A stretch of 7,059 nt of DNA from an uncultured Collinsella sp. (lineage in GTDB: Bacteria; Actinomycetota; Coriobacteriia; Coriobacteriales; Coriobacteriaceae), in contig UQPF01000029.1 of NCBI GenBank assembly GCA_900542905.1, positions 1-7,059 of the forward strand, in the 5' to 3' direction. The translations under genes and the position numbers were made by a program. Below the pieces are notes generated by a model. That model was not told the DNA's origin. It worked only from the letters and a program-made list of their open reading frames with translations, and ran no database searches. This document shows, piece after piece, positions 1 through 6,418 of this stretch. Each line of letters begins with the position of its first letter. The first letter of the stretch is position 1.

Positions 1-2
1 TC

Positions 3-104
3 GGGCACTTGGAACGGGGGAAACGGCGGTCGACGAAACTGGAGAGGAGGTATTACGAGCTCCTGTGCGAATTGGAGAGAGCGCTCCCGCAAACTGCCTC
101 TTGA
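3..104 (+). CDS. Possible C-terminal end of an unidentified gene (truncated by window edge)
   Basis: An open frame enters from the left edge and stops at TGA 102-104, giving 33 residues. They are rich in Arg, Lys, Glu and Leu, with an amphipathic helical look (for example LERRYYELLCELERALPQ). Third codon positions are mostly G or C, as expected for a real gene in a GC-rich genome, and more so than in the competing frame 2, which is also open from the edge to about 231. The gene would converge on the ech operon. No family can be recognised from so short a piece. The frame could be chance, so confidence is low. Confidence 0.33.
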   Translation, partial: GHLERGKRRSTKLERRYYELLCELERALPQTAS

Positions 105-131
105 CAACTTATAGGAGCGTCGGTTTTCTTT
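82..131 (+). terminator. Weak candidate terminator after the left-edge frame
   Basis: CGCTCC (82-87) can pair with GGAGCG (114-119), and the 3' arm is followed at once by the T-rich run CGGTTTTCTTTT. The loop is long (26 nt) and the 5' arm lies inside the possible coding end, so this is only a moderate fit to an intrinsic terminator. It agrees with a plus-strand gene ending at 104. Confidence 0.25.
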
Positions 132-472
132 TCGCATTTTTTGCCGTGGTTGAGGGCCACCGCCCAAACGTAGTAGATAGGCCCATTTCATGGCGAACGG
201 GCCACACGGATGTCCTCGCGAGGCCAAAATGATCCGTTTCCCTCTGTCCACGGGAGATCAAGTGATGTTACGAATATGATGTCATTTCAAAACTATGCCG
301 GTTTACTACGATAAAAACGAGATTCCCGACCACGCGTGATTTTTTCGCAAAACTACAAGCCGTCTACCTGCGGTTTTGATTTTGCCAAATGCGGTGTGGT
401 TGGAGGTGGGCGATTTATCGTAGTAATCCGGCATAGTTTTGTTCGCGACGGCACAACCGCGCGTTTAAGCGC
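105..472. other. Non-coding, repeat-rich region downstream of the ech operon
   Basis: No frame here looks like a gene on either strand. The stretch holds a 10-bp palindrome CCTCGCGAGG (214-223) nested in a 6-bp stem ACGGAT/ATCCGT (206-211 and 232-237). It also holds a 5-bp stem GGCCC/GGGCC (180-184 and 199-203), the 28-nt inverted pair at 288-315 and 414-441, and two weaker relatives of that repeat near 166-182 and 346-372. It lies between two converging transcription units, if the left-edge frame is real. A structured RNA or a decayed small mobile element would both fit. Confidence 0.6.
288..441. repeat. 28-nt inverted-repeat pair (MITE-like element?)
   Basis: The left arm 288-315 begins CAAAACTATGCCGG and ends TACTACGATAAA. 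The right arm 414-441 is its reverse complement with a single mismatch (27 of 28). Similarity stops abruptly on both sides of each arm. The arms enclose 98 nt with no coding potential, for 154 nt in total, the scale of a MITE with terminal inverted repeats. No clear target-site duplication is seen (only TT on each flank), so a paired protein-binding site or a long RNA hairpin remain alternatives. Confidence 0.7.
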
Positions 473-506
473 GGGGCCGGTGGGGCAAAATTGCCCCACC
501 GGCCCC
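457..506 (-). terminator. Strong GC hairpin after echF, probable operon end
   Basis: Positions 473-488 (GGGGCCGGTGGGGCAA) are the exact reverse complement of 491-506, with two bases between: a 16-bp near-perfect palindrome starting 22 nt past the echF stop. A second hairpin, CCGCGC (457-462) with GCGCGG (469-474), overlaps its foot, so the two may be alternative folds. No T-run follows on the minus strand, so this is not a classical intrinsic terminator. It could be a U-less terminator, a 3'-end stabiliser, or a REP-like element. Confidence 0.5.
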
Positions 507-527
507 TATTCCAGTTCTATCCCAGCG

Positions 528-869
528 TTACTCCGGCTTGGTTTCTACTGTGGGAGTCTTGTCCGCTGCGACTGGGGTGCGGGCGGTGTCCATAGTCAGG
601 CAGTGCTTGGGGCAGCTCTCGATGCACTCACCGCACACCACGCAGGCATACGGGTCGATCGACCACGTTCCACCCTTGCGATCGACCGCGAGCGCGCCCG
701 CCGGGCAGCGACGCGCGCACATGCCGCAGCAAATGCACACGTCCATGTCGTTAACGATATGTCCGCGCAAGCGCTCGGGTACCGCGAGCTTCTCCTGCGG
801 ATAGCACACCGTTACCGGCTGCTTGACCATAGAACCCAAGGCCGTCTTGGCAAATGTCAGTAAACTCAT
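528..869 (-). CDS. echF: Ech hydrogenase ferredoxin-like subunit EchF (2x [4Fe-4S])
   Basis: This 113-residue polyferredoxin-type subunit would carry electrons from soluble ferredoxin to the hydrogenase small subunit on the cytoplasmic side of the membrane. Two complete cluster motifs of the CxxCxxCxxxCP type are visible: C45, C48, C51, C55 (CICCGMCARRCP) and C76, C79, C82, C86 (CVVCGECIESCP). An extra cysteine, C47, sits inside the first motif. The N-terminal 40 residues are hydrophobic to basic, as in NuoI/EchF relatives, and the last 20 are a Thr/Pro/Glu-rich tail. The ATG at 869 has AAAGG 10 nt upstream, inside the end of echE, which stops only 7 nt before. It is the last gene of the operon. 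Its position after the NuoD-like gene matches the echABCDEF order, which argues against a CO-induced (Coo) type cluster. Confidence 0.9.
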   Translation of the reverse strand: MSLLTFAKTALGSMVKQPVTVCYPQEKLAVPERLRGHIVNDMDVCICCGMCARRCPAGALAVDRKGGTWSIDPYACVVCGECIESCPKHCLTMDTARTPVAADKTPTVETKPE

Positions 870-876
870 GCCGCGC

Positions 877-1965
877 CTACCTTTCCGTGCAGCTAATGCA
901 GGGGTCGATGGTCAGGATAATCATGGGCACGTTGGCAAGGAGCACGCCCTGCAGCGCATGCGTCAGACCCGCCAGGTTTTGCGACGTCGGCGTTCGCACG
1001 CGAAAACGGTCCAGGTTCTTGGTGCCTCTGCCGCGCACATAGTAATACGCCTCGCCGCGCGGCTGCTCAATCACAACCTCGCCGCGCGCACCGTCGGCCG
1101 GCGTGAGCTTGGTGCGCCCGCCGATACCGTCGTGCGGAATCTTGCCCACAAGCTCCTTGATAATATCCATGGCCTGCGTGACCTCGGCACAACGCACCTG
1201 GCAGCGGGCATAGCAGTCGCCATCGCTAGCAACGATAGGCTCAAACGCGGCCAGATCAGCATAGGCGCCGTCGCCAAACATGCGCACGTCGTAATCCACG
1301 CCCGAGGCGCGACCGAACGGGCCGACCATCGACAGATCCAGCGCGTCCTTCTTGCTGATCACGCCCACGCCGTGCAGGCGCTCGCCGCAGCTATTGTCGT
1401 CCAAAAACGTATGCACCAGGGTCTCGTAGTCGGGACGCATGGCGTCGAGCGTCTGGACAATGCCCGCCAGCTCGGAGTCCTCGATATCGTGCTTAAGGCC
1501 GCCGATCTCGTTAATCGACAGAATCACGCGCCCGCCGCAAGTGCTCTCAAAAATCTTGAGTATCTGCTCGCGCAGGGTCCACGACCGATAGAACAGCGCC
1601 TCAAAACCAAAGGCGTCGGCGAGCAGGCCCAGCCACAGCAGGTGCGAGTGAATGCGCGAAAGCTCGTGCAAAATGGTACGGATATACTGCACGCGGCCAG
1701 GCACCTCGATGTCGAGCATGCGCTCGCAGGCGCTGGCATAGCCGCAGCTGTGGCCCACGGCGCAGATGCCGCAGATGCGCTCGGCGATGTAGCCAAACTG
1801 GTGCATGTCGCGCTTTTCGGTGAGCTTCTCGAGTCCGCGGTGCACAAAGCCGATCTGCGGAATTGCCTCGAAAACGCGGTCGTCCTCAATCACCAGGTCC
1901 AGATGAAGCGGCTCGGGCAGCACCGGGTGCTGCGGGCCAAACGGAATGACGGAGCGATGTGCCAT
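877..1965 (-). CDS. echE: Ech [NiFe]-hydrogenase large (catalytic) subunit EchE
   Basis: This 362-residue NuoD/HycE-like catalytic subunit should hold the NiFe site that reduces protons to H2 (or oxidises H2). The N-terminal metal motif is RICGICAVGH, residues 63-72, with C65, C68 and H72. The C-terminal motif is DPCISCTER, residues 354-362, with C356 and C359. All four nickel-ligand cysteines are therefore present, unlike in respiratory complex I NuoD. Other family marks are GPQHP (10-14), HRGLEKL (42-48) and RIHSHLLWLG (104-113). The stop codon TAG directly follows the motif's final Arg, so there is no C-terminal extension for a maturation protease to remove. This is reported for some group 4 enzymes such as CooH. 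Three extra cysteines are regularly spaced at 251, 255 and 259. The ATG at 1965 is supported by AAAAAGGAGG (1976-1985) 10 nt upstream. The gap to echD is 5 nt. Confidence 0.95.
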   Translation of the reverse strand: MAHRSVIPFGPQHPVLPEPLHLDLVIEDDRVFEAIPQIGFVHRGLEKLTEKRDMHQFGYIAERICGICAVGHSCGYASACERMLDIEVPGRVQYIRTILHELSRIHSHLLWLGLLADAFGFEALFYRSWTLREQILKIFESTCGGRVILSINEIGGLKHDIEDSELAGIVQTLDAMRPDYETLVHTFLDDNSCGERLHGVGVISKKDALDLSMVGPFGRASGVDYDVRMFGDGAYADLAAFEPIVASDGDCYARCQVRCAEVTQAMDIIKELVGKIPHDGIGGRTKLTPADGARGEVVIEQPRGEAYYYVRGRGTKNLDRFRVRTPTSQNLAGLTHALQGVLLANVPMIILTIDPCISCTER

Positions 1966-1970
1966 GGGCC

Positions 1971-2657
1971 TTACGCCTCCTTTTTCTGCTTGTCGCGGGC
2001 GGCCTTGGCGGCAAGCGCCGCGCGGACCTTGGCTGCTTTCTCGGGATCCATGGCAGCGAGCTTTGCCTCCATCTCGGCAGCCTTGAGCGCGGCCTTCGCA
2101 GCAGCCTCATCGTGCTGAGCATCGGAGCCCGCGGCATCGCCGGCGCTCGCAGCGCCCTCCCCTGCAGCAGCCGCAGCAGCGGCGGCCTTTTCGGCAGCGG
2201 CCTTGCGCGCCTTGGCTTCGGCGGCGGCACGGACCTTCATGGCCTTCTCGCGCGCGGCCTTCACCTCGGGCGTGATAACGCTCATGGGCTCGGCAGTCGA
2301 AACCTGGTAGAAAAAGCCCTTAAAGTCGATCTGCATGTCGGTAATGGCAAGGCCAAACAGGTCGTGGGCCTCATTTTCAAACGGGAACACCGCGGGGTAA
2401 TACGAGCTGATGGACGGAATCTCCTGGTACTGGTCGATGCCCTCAACCACCAGGTTCTCAATCGCATAGCTGCCGTCCTGCGCAATATGCTCCTGAGCAG
2501 CACGAACGTTGATAAACGTATAGACCAAGCGATACGAGCCGTCGTCGACGTTGCGTTCAGCGTGCATTTGCACAAAGCGCGCGCCGACGCCCTTGAGCGC
2601 CTGCACATGCGGCAACAGTTCATCGATCCCGACGGTGGTATAGATAGCCTTTTGCAT
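1971..2657 (-). CDS. echD: Ech hydrogenase NuoC-like subunit EchD with long Ala/Lys-rich tail
   Basis: Residues 1 to about 128 form the NuoC/30-kDa-like domain that bridges the small and large subunits in the peripheral arm. Its signature is near residues 86-107 (YYPAVFPFENEAHDLFG, with E94, E96, D99). From about residue 131 to 228 the protein changes to a low-complexity tail: about 45% Ala with many Lys, Arg and Glu, including a run of eight alanines (158-165) and a DPEKAAKVRAALAAKAARDK stretch near the end. It is likely helical or coiled-coil and is not part of a usual EchD/NuoC of about 120-160 residues. The start is firm: ATG at 2657 overlaps the echC stop as TAATG, and AAGGGAGG (2665-2672) lies 7 nt upstream, indicating translational coupling. 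The tail stays in frame to a TAA stop just before echE. Its function is unknown; it may dock another protein or mediate assembly. Confidence 0.9.
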   Translation of the reverse strand: MQKAIYTTVGIDELLPHVQALKGVGARFVQMHAERNVDDGSYRLVYTFINVRAAQEHIAQDGSYAIENLVVEGIDQYQEIPSISSYYPAVFPFENEAHDLFGLAITDMQIDFKGFFYQVSTAEPMSVITPEVKAAREKAMKVRAAAEAKARKAAAEKAAAAAAAAGEGAASAGDAAGSDAQHDEAAAKAALKAAEMEAKLAAMDPEKAAKVRAALAAKAARDKQKKEA

Positions 2658-3238
2658 TACTCGGCCTCCCTTGCAGCGGCGGGCGCACCGTCAGCCGTGC
2701 CTGCGTCGACACCGGCCCCGGCCTCAGCCGCAGCCACAAACCCATCCTCGCCCAGCTCAACGCCACCGTCCCAAGTAGTGGCACCGCCCACGGTAAGCGG
2801 GTCGCCGCCGGCGCGCATCACGGCCTCCTTCTGGTCCAGGATGCCGCACGCCTCCACGATGGCATCGATCACCGTCTCGGGGCGAATGGCACACCCGGGC
2901 GCGTACACGTCCACGGGAATCGCGCGGTCCACGCCGCCGATCACGTTATAGGCATCGCGGAATACGCCGCCCGAACACGCGCAGATACCGCACGCCACCA
3001 CGCACTTGGGCTCGAGCATCTGGTTGTAAATCTGGCGCACGACGGGCAGGTTCTGGGCATTGACCGACCCCGTCACCAAAAAGATATCCGCATGCTTGGG
3101 GTTGCCGGTGTTGACCACGCCAAAGCGCTCCGCATCGAACAGCGGCGTGAGCGAGGCCAGCACCTCGATATCGCATCCGTTGCAGCTCGAACCGTCGTAA
3201 TGAATAACCCACGGCGAGCGCGACATTTTATGATCCAT
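2657..3238 (-). CDS. echC: Ech [NiFe]-hydrogenase small subunit EchC (NuoB-like)
   Basis: This 193-residue NuoB/HycG-type subunit carries the proximal [4Fe-4S] cluster that passes electrons to the NiFe site of EchE. Expected ligands are visible: C19 and C22 (SSCNGCDIE), C86 in GICACSGG, and C116 in APGCAIRPE. Three further cysteines crowd the third-ligand region (C79, C83, C88). The core ends near residue 150. The last 40 residues are a low-complexity acidic Ala/Gly/Asp/Glu tail (about 9 acidic against 1 basic), longer than the minimal fold needs. The ATG at 3238 has AGGAGG (3247-3252) 8 nt upstream. That ribosome site overlaps the TAG stop of the membrane gene, 12 nt away, so the two genes are tightly linked. 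A later in-frame Met (residue 5) is possible but less well placed. Confidence 0.93.
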   Translation of the reverse strand: MDHKMSRSPWVIHYDGSSCNGCDIEVLASLTPLFDAERFGVVNTGNPKHADIFLVTGSVNAQNLPVVRQIYNQMLEPKCVVACGICACSGGVFRDAYNVIGGVDRAIPVDVYAPGCAIRPETVIDAIVEACGILDQKEAVMRAGGDPLTVGGATTWDGGVELGEDGFVAAAEAGAGVDAGTADGAPAAAREAE

Positions 3239-3250
3239 GGATGCCGCCTC

Positions 3251-6133
3251 CTAAATAAACACGTCGACGAGGATGGGCATAAGGTTGAGCAGGCCAAACA
3301 CCAGCGCCACGCCCCATCCGAGCCTAAAGCAGCTGCGCCAGGTGCTGCGTGCGAAGGTGTTGTCGATCAGGACCTCGACAAAATACGTCGCGGCCATCAC
3401 GACCAGGGCTACGACCCAGCTCACGGGGTTGTCCCAAACAAAGAACATGCCCACCCACATCAAAAACAGCACGGTCTCGCACCAGTGCATAAGGGTCATC
3501 TTGGCCAGCGTGCCGCCGCTCATCTCGGTGGCGACGCCCTGGACGATCTCCTGATGCGCGTGATGCGAGTACGAAAGGTCAAACGGCGACTTGCGCAGCT
3601 TGATGGTAAGCACCGCGAACAGCGCCAGGAAAATGGGCGCGCTGTACACGATGATGGGGGATGACTGCCCCGTCACGGCGATGGAATCAAAGCTGTCGGT
3701 GGCAAGGTACAGGCCCACGCTCATCAGCAGAACGGCAGGCTCGTAACTCATAACCTGCAGCAGCTCGCGATCGGCGCCAACCTGGGCAAACGGGCTTTGC
3801 GTCGAGGCGGACGCCAGCACCACAAAGATCGCGGCGAGCGTCACCATAAAGGCGCACAGCAGCGTGTTGGAGCCCGACACAAAGATGCCGCCGCCCACCA
3901 CGGTAAAGATGAGCGCGCACGCCATGTAGGTGTCGTCCATGGTGTTTACGCTGGCGGGGGCCTTGCGCAGGAGCTTGGCCACATCGTAGAAGGGTTGCAG
4001 CAGGCGCGGGCCCACGCGGCCCTGCATGCGAGCCGAAAGCTTACGGTCAAGGCCGTCGATCAGACCACCAACCAAAGGCGCCAGCAGAGCAAACACCACG
4101 GTACCAATAAAGATGCCCACGACACCCGAACCTTCAAAATACTTGCCGCGCAGCACCGAGGGCGCACTCATGGCAAGTCTCTCGGGCCCAATCCATGCGC
4201 AACACAGCAGCGCAAACAAGATAATGCTGCAGCACACGACGCTACCCGCGGGGCCAATACGCTTCTCGCCAAGGGCGTCCTCCGAGTACCAATTGCGCTT
4301 TTCGGCCTTTACCTCGTGTCCCATCGAGCCGCGGAAATGGCGATATTTGTCGGTTCCCACACCCGAAAGATATACGTTTACATGCGGTTTGTTGCTCACG
4401 CGGAATGAAGTCAGCAACACCACGGCAATAAAAGCCACGATAACCACCATCAGATACATGGCGTCCTTGCCAATAACGTACGGCACGCGGCCAAACACCA
4501 TGGCCAAGTAAGGCGACACCAGACCGCTCGAGATAACCGGGAACGCCACGCAGCACAGAATAAGCAGCGCGGCGATGGTGTTGAGGGCCATCCATTCGGT
4601 CTTATGGACATTGACCTCAACGTTTTGAGCCGTGGGGTCGACGCCCGAAAGCTTGGCAAGCCACTTGCCCCAGAAGAAGAACGTCGCGGCCGAGCCAAAG
4701 GCAAGCACCATGATCATGAGCACGTTGCCGGTCTGCGCGAACGCCACCAGGGCGCCCCACTTGGACACGAGCATGCCAAACGGCGCCACAAACATGCCCA
4801 TGATGCCCAGCATCATCAGGCGCGTCAGGTGCGGCATGCGGCTGAACATGCCGTCCATGTCCTCGATATCGCGGCTGCCGATATGATGCTCGGCCGTGCC
4901 CACGCACAGGAACAGCAGCGACTTGGCCACCGTGTGGAACAGGATCAGGAAGATGGCCGCCCATACGGCCTCGGGCGCGCCGACACCCAAGCAGGCACTA
5001 ATGAGGCCCAAGTTGGAAATGGTGGAGTACGCGAGCACACGCTTGGCGTTGCTCTGCGAGATGGCCATGAGGGCAGCGAGCAAAAACGTGATGGCACCCA
5101 CACTCGTGACCATAAAGCCGGTCACGGGATAGATGGCATAGAGCGGGCTCAGCTTGACCATCAGGAACACGCCGGCTTTGACCATGGTTGACGAGTGCAG
5201 CAGGGCGCTCGTGGGCGTGGGGGCAACCATGGCGCCAAGCAGCCAAGTGTGGAACGGCATCTGTGCGGCCTTGGTAAGGGCGGCGAGCGATAGCAAGATG
5301 ACCGGCATCACCAGCAGCGCGGACTGCGCGGTGCCGGCGCCGGAAAGCTCGATCATGCCCGAGATGGTCAGCGGCATGCCGTTAACGTGCAGGTACATGA
5401 GTCCGACCAAAAACGCGATGCCGCCCAGCATGTTGAGGATGATCTGGGTGAAGGCGTTTTTGATGGCCTCGGGCGTGCGCGTGTAGCCAATCATAAGGAA
5501 CGAGCACACGGTGGTGATTTCCCAGCCGCAGAACAGCCACTCAAGGTTGTCGCTCGTCACGATGACGAACATGGCCGAGAGGAACAGGAACATAAGCGCC
5601 AGGAACTGCGGGCGACGGTCGGGCGCGGTCTGCCCGCGCAGCGCAGCCTCGTGCTCGTCGTGGGCCTGGAAGTCCTTCATGTAGCCCAGGGCATACACGC
5701 AGATAAGGCTGCCGACGATACCGACGGCGAGGACCATGATCACGCTCATGTAGTCCAGGTAGAGCGGCGTCGCCGTGACGGCTTCGGCCGCGGGCAGCGT
5801 CATGGCCGCAAAGGCGAGCGAACCCACCAGCTGGACTATGCCGAGCACCGTGGTGAGCGCGTTCCTATATTTATACGCGTTGTACAGGATGACGGCGCAC
5901 AGGATGACATCGATGGCGGAGCAGATGATCGAGAGCACATGCGAGGTGCCGGGGGCAACCTCAAAGCTCTGCGGACCCGTGCCAAAAAACATGACGGCGA
6001 CTACAACTGTCACCGCCATAATAATGCCGGAACCTATGAGCCCCACCGCATCGCGGGCGCGGTCACCGCGCGCGAGCAGCATGCCCAGCGCCGGTACCAG
6101 CGGAAACAGGGTAAGGAAATACAGTAGCGTCAT
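3251..6133 (-). CDS. echAB: Fused membrane subunit EchA-EchB (NuoL-like antiporter domain + NuoH-like domain)
   Basis: This 960-residue polytopic membrane protein joins the two integral membrane subunits that are separate genes in described Ech operons. Residues 1 to about 600 are an EchA/NuoL-type, Mrp-antiporter-like ion channel: Glu205 in CGWEITTVCSFLMIGY (TM5 glutamate), Lys288 in LTKAAQMPFHTWLLGA, the loop APTPTSALLHSSTMVKAG (304-321), and Lys404 in FHTVAKSLLFL. Residues about 670-960 are EchB/NuoH-like: ARMQGRVGPRLLQPFYDVAK (701-720), ADRELLQVMSYEPA (787-800) and KSPFDLSYSHHAHQEIVQG (848-866). SHHAHQEIV is typical of Ech and formate-hydrogenlyase-type hydrogenases rather than complex I. 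Between them lie a soluble loop (about 579-628), one hydrophobic helix with two CC pairs (about 630-648) and a short linker. No stop or frameshift interrupts the joint. The ATG at 6133 has GGGGGAG (6141-6147) 7 nt upstream. It is the first gene of the operon. Role: couple H2 formation to proton or sodium translocation. Confidence 0.93.
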   Translation of the reverse strand: MTLLYFLTLFPLVPALGMLLARGDRARDAVGLIGSGIIMAVTVVVAVMFFGTGPQSFEVAPGTSHVLSIICSAIDVILCAVILYNAYKYRNALTTVLGIVQLVGSLAFAAMTLPAAEAVTATPLYLDYMSVIMVLAVGIVGSLICVYALGYMKDFQAHDEHEAALRGQTAPDRRPQFLALMFLFLSAMFVIVTSDNLEWLFCGWEITTVCSFLMIGYTRTPEAIKNAFTQIILNMLGGIAFLVGLMYLHVNGMPLTISGMIELSGAGTAQSALLVMPVILLSLAALTKAAQMPFHTWLLGAMVAPTPTSALLHSSTMVKAGVFLMVKLSPLYAIYPVTGFMVTSVGAITFLLAALMAISQSNAKRVLAYSTISNLGLISACLGVGAPEAVWAAIFLILFHTVAKSLLFLCVGTAEHHIGSRDIEDMDGMFSRMPHLTRLMMLGIMGMFVAPFGMLVSKWGALVAFAQTGNVLMIMVLAFGSAATFFFWGKWLAKLSGVDPTAQNVEVNVHKTEWMALNTIAALLILCCVAFPVISSGLVSPYLAMVFGRVPYVIGKDAMYLMVVIVAFIAVVLLTSFRVSNKPHVNVYLSGVGTDKYRHFRGSMGHEVKAEKRNWYSEDALGEKRIGPAGSVVCCSIILFALLCCAWIGPERLAMSAPSVLRGKYFEGSGVVGIFIGTVVFALLAPLVGGLIDGLDRKLSARMQGRVGPRLLQPFYDVAKLLRKAPASVNTMDDTYMACALIFTVVGGGIFVSGSNTLLCAFMVTLAAIFVVLASASTQSPFAQVGADRELLQVMSYEPAVLLMSVGLYLATDSFDSIAVTGQSSPIIVYSAPIFLALFAVLTIKLRKSPFDLSYSHHAHQEIVQGVATEMSGGTLAKMTLMHWCETVLFLMWVGMFFVWDNPVSWVVALVVMAATYFVEVLIDNTFARSTWRSCFRLGWGVALVFGLLNLMPILVDVFI

Positions 6134-6220
6134 ACCATCACTCCCCCATGCAAAAACGCTGCAATTGTTTAACGTTATAGCTCAATTGAGGAGCAGCGGC
6201 GGCAGGTTTTCGGTCAACTG
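6134..6220 (-). promoter_or_regulatory. Leader and presumed promoter region of the ech operon
   Basis: Reading towards echAB, the best -10-like hexamer is TATAAC (6174-6179), about 40 nt before the start, but no good -35 lies at the right distance. TTGACC at 6212-6217 is too far (32 nt). Two copies of the palindromic hexamer CAATTG lie at 6162-6167 and 6183-6188, exactly 21 bp apart, flanking AACGTT (6171-6176); the right copy is part of a 10-bp palindrome CTCAATTGAG (6181-6190). They overlap the likely promoter, so a repressor or activator could bind there. This is a candidate only. Confidence 0.35.
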
Positions 6221-6383
6221 GGGAGTTTTAGGCGTACGGGGTAAGGGCACGTCTGCTTTGGAGCAGAGAGGCGACGCTCCCCTATCGCAGCGACAGGCGC
6301 GCGGGCCACTGCGCGCGGTTTATTGGCCACTTTGGAGGATGTCCCGACAGGCTCGCGCCGGTCCAAAAAGTTGGCGCGGCAAG
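6221..6383. other. Intergenic spacer, no gene seen
   Basis: No convincing frame is present. Small structures only: a 6-bp stem TCTGCT/AGCAGA with a 4-nt loop (6252-6267) and a loose direct repeat CGACAGGC followed by CGCG-rich sequence at 6291 and 6345. No remnant of a DDE transposase (OrfB) can be read on the minus strand after the HTH gene. Confidence 0.5.
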
Positions 6384-6406
6384 AAAAATGCGCCCCTGTG
6401 GGCGCA
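6384..6406 (-). terminator. Intrinsic terminator of the double-HTH gene
   Basis: On the minus strand TGCGCCC (from 6406), loop ACAG and GGGCGCA (to 6389) form a perfect 7-bp GC-rich stem, followed directly by TTTTTCTT. It lies 12 nt past the TAG stop at 6419-6421. This is the textbook form of a Rho-independent terminator, and it separates this gene from the ech operon. Confidence 0.85.
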
Positions 6407-6418
6407 CCATCCCGTTTG

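Noticed and set aside
101..129. TTGACA at 101-106 as a plus-strand promoter
   Set aside because: No usable -10 lies 16-18 nt downstream and no gene follows on that strand before the repeat region.
105..527. CRISPR array, tRNA or rRNA in the non-coding left part
   Set aside because: The repeats are inverted and few, without regular spacers, and no cloverleaf or conserved rRNA stretch can be made out.
336..863. Plus-strand frame running from the repeat region into echF antisense
   Set aside because: It crosses the hairpin at 473-506 and covers the two [4Fe-4S] motifs of echF on the other strand; no family resemblance.
823..2118. Long plus-strand open frame (431 codons) opposite echE/echD
   Set aside because: It lies antisense to genes with clear catalytic motifs. 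Its product is His/Arg/Ala-rich with no recognisable domain, typical of a GC-rich mirror frame.
4604..6127. Plus-strand open frames opposite the EchA part (195 and 246 codons)
   Set aside because: Compositions rich in His, Arg, Gln and Asp follow from reading hydrophobic codons backwards. No ribosome sites or domains.
877..6133. Reading the operon as respiratory complex I (nuo) or formate hydrogenlyase (hyc)
   Set aside because: The Ni-site cysteine pairs C65/C68 and C356/C359 exclude complex I NuoD. Separate NuoC- and NuoD-like genes and the ech gene order argue against Hyc/Hyf, where these domains are fused. The order also differs from the CO-linked coo cluster.
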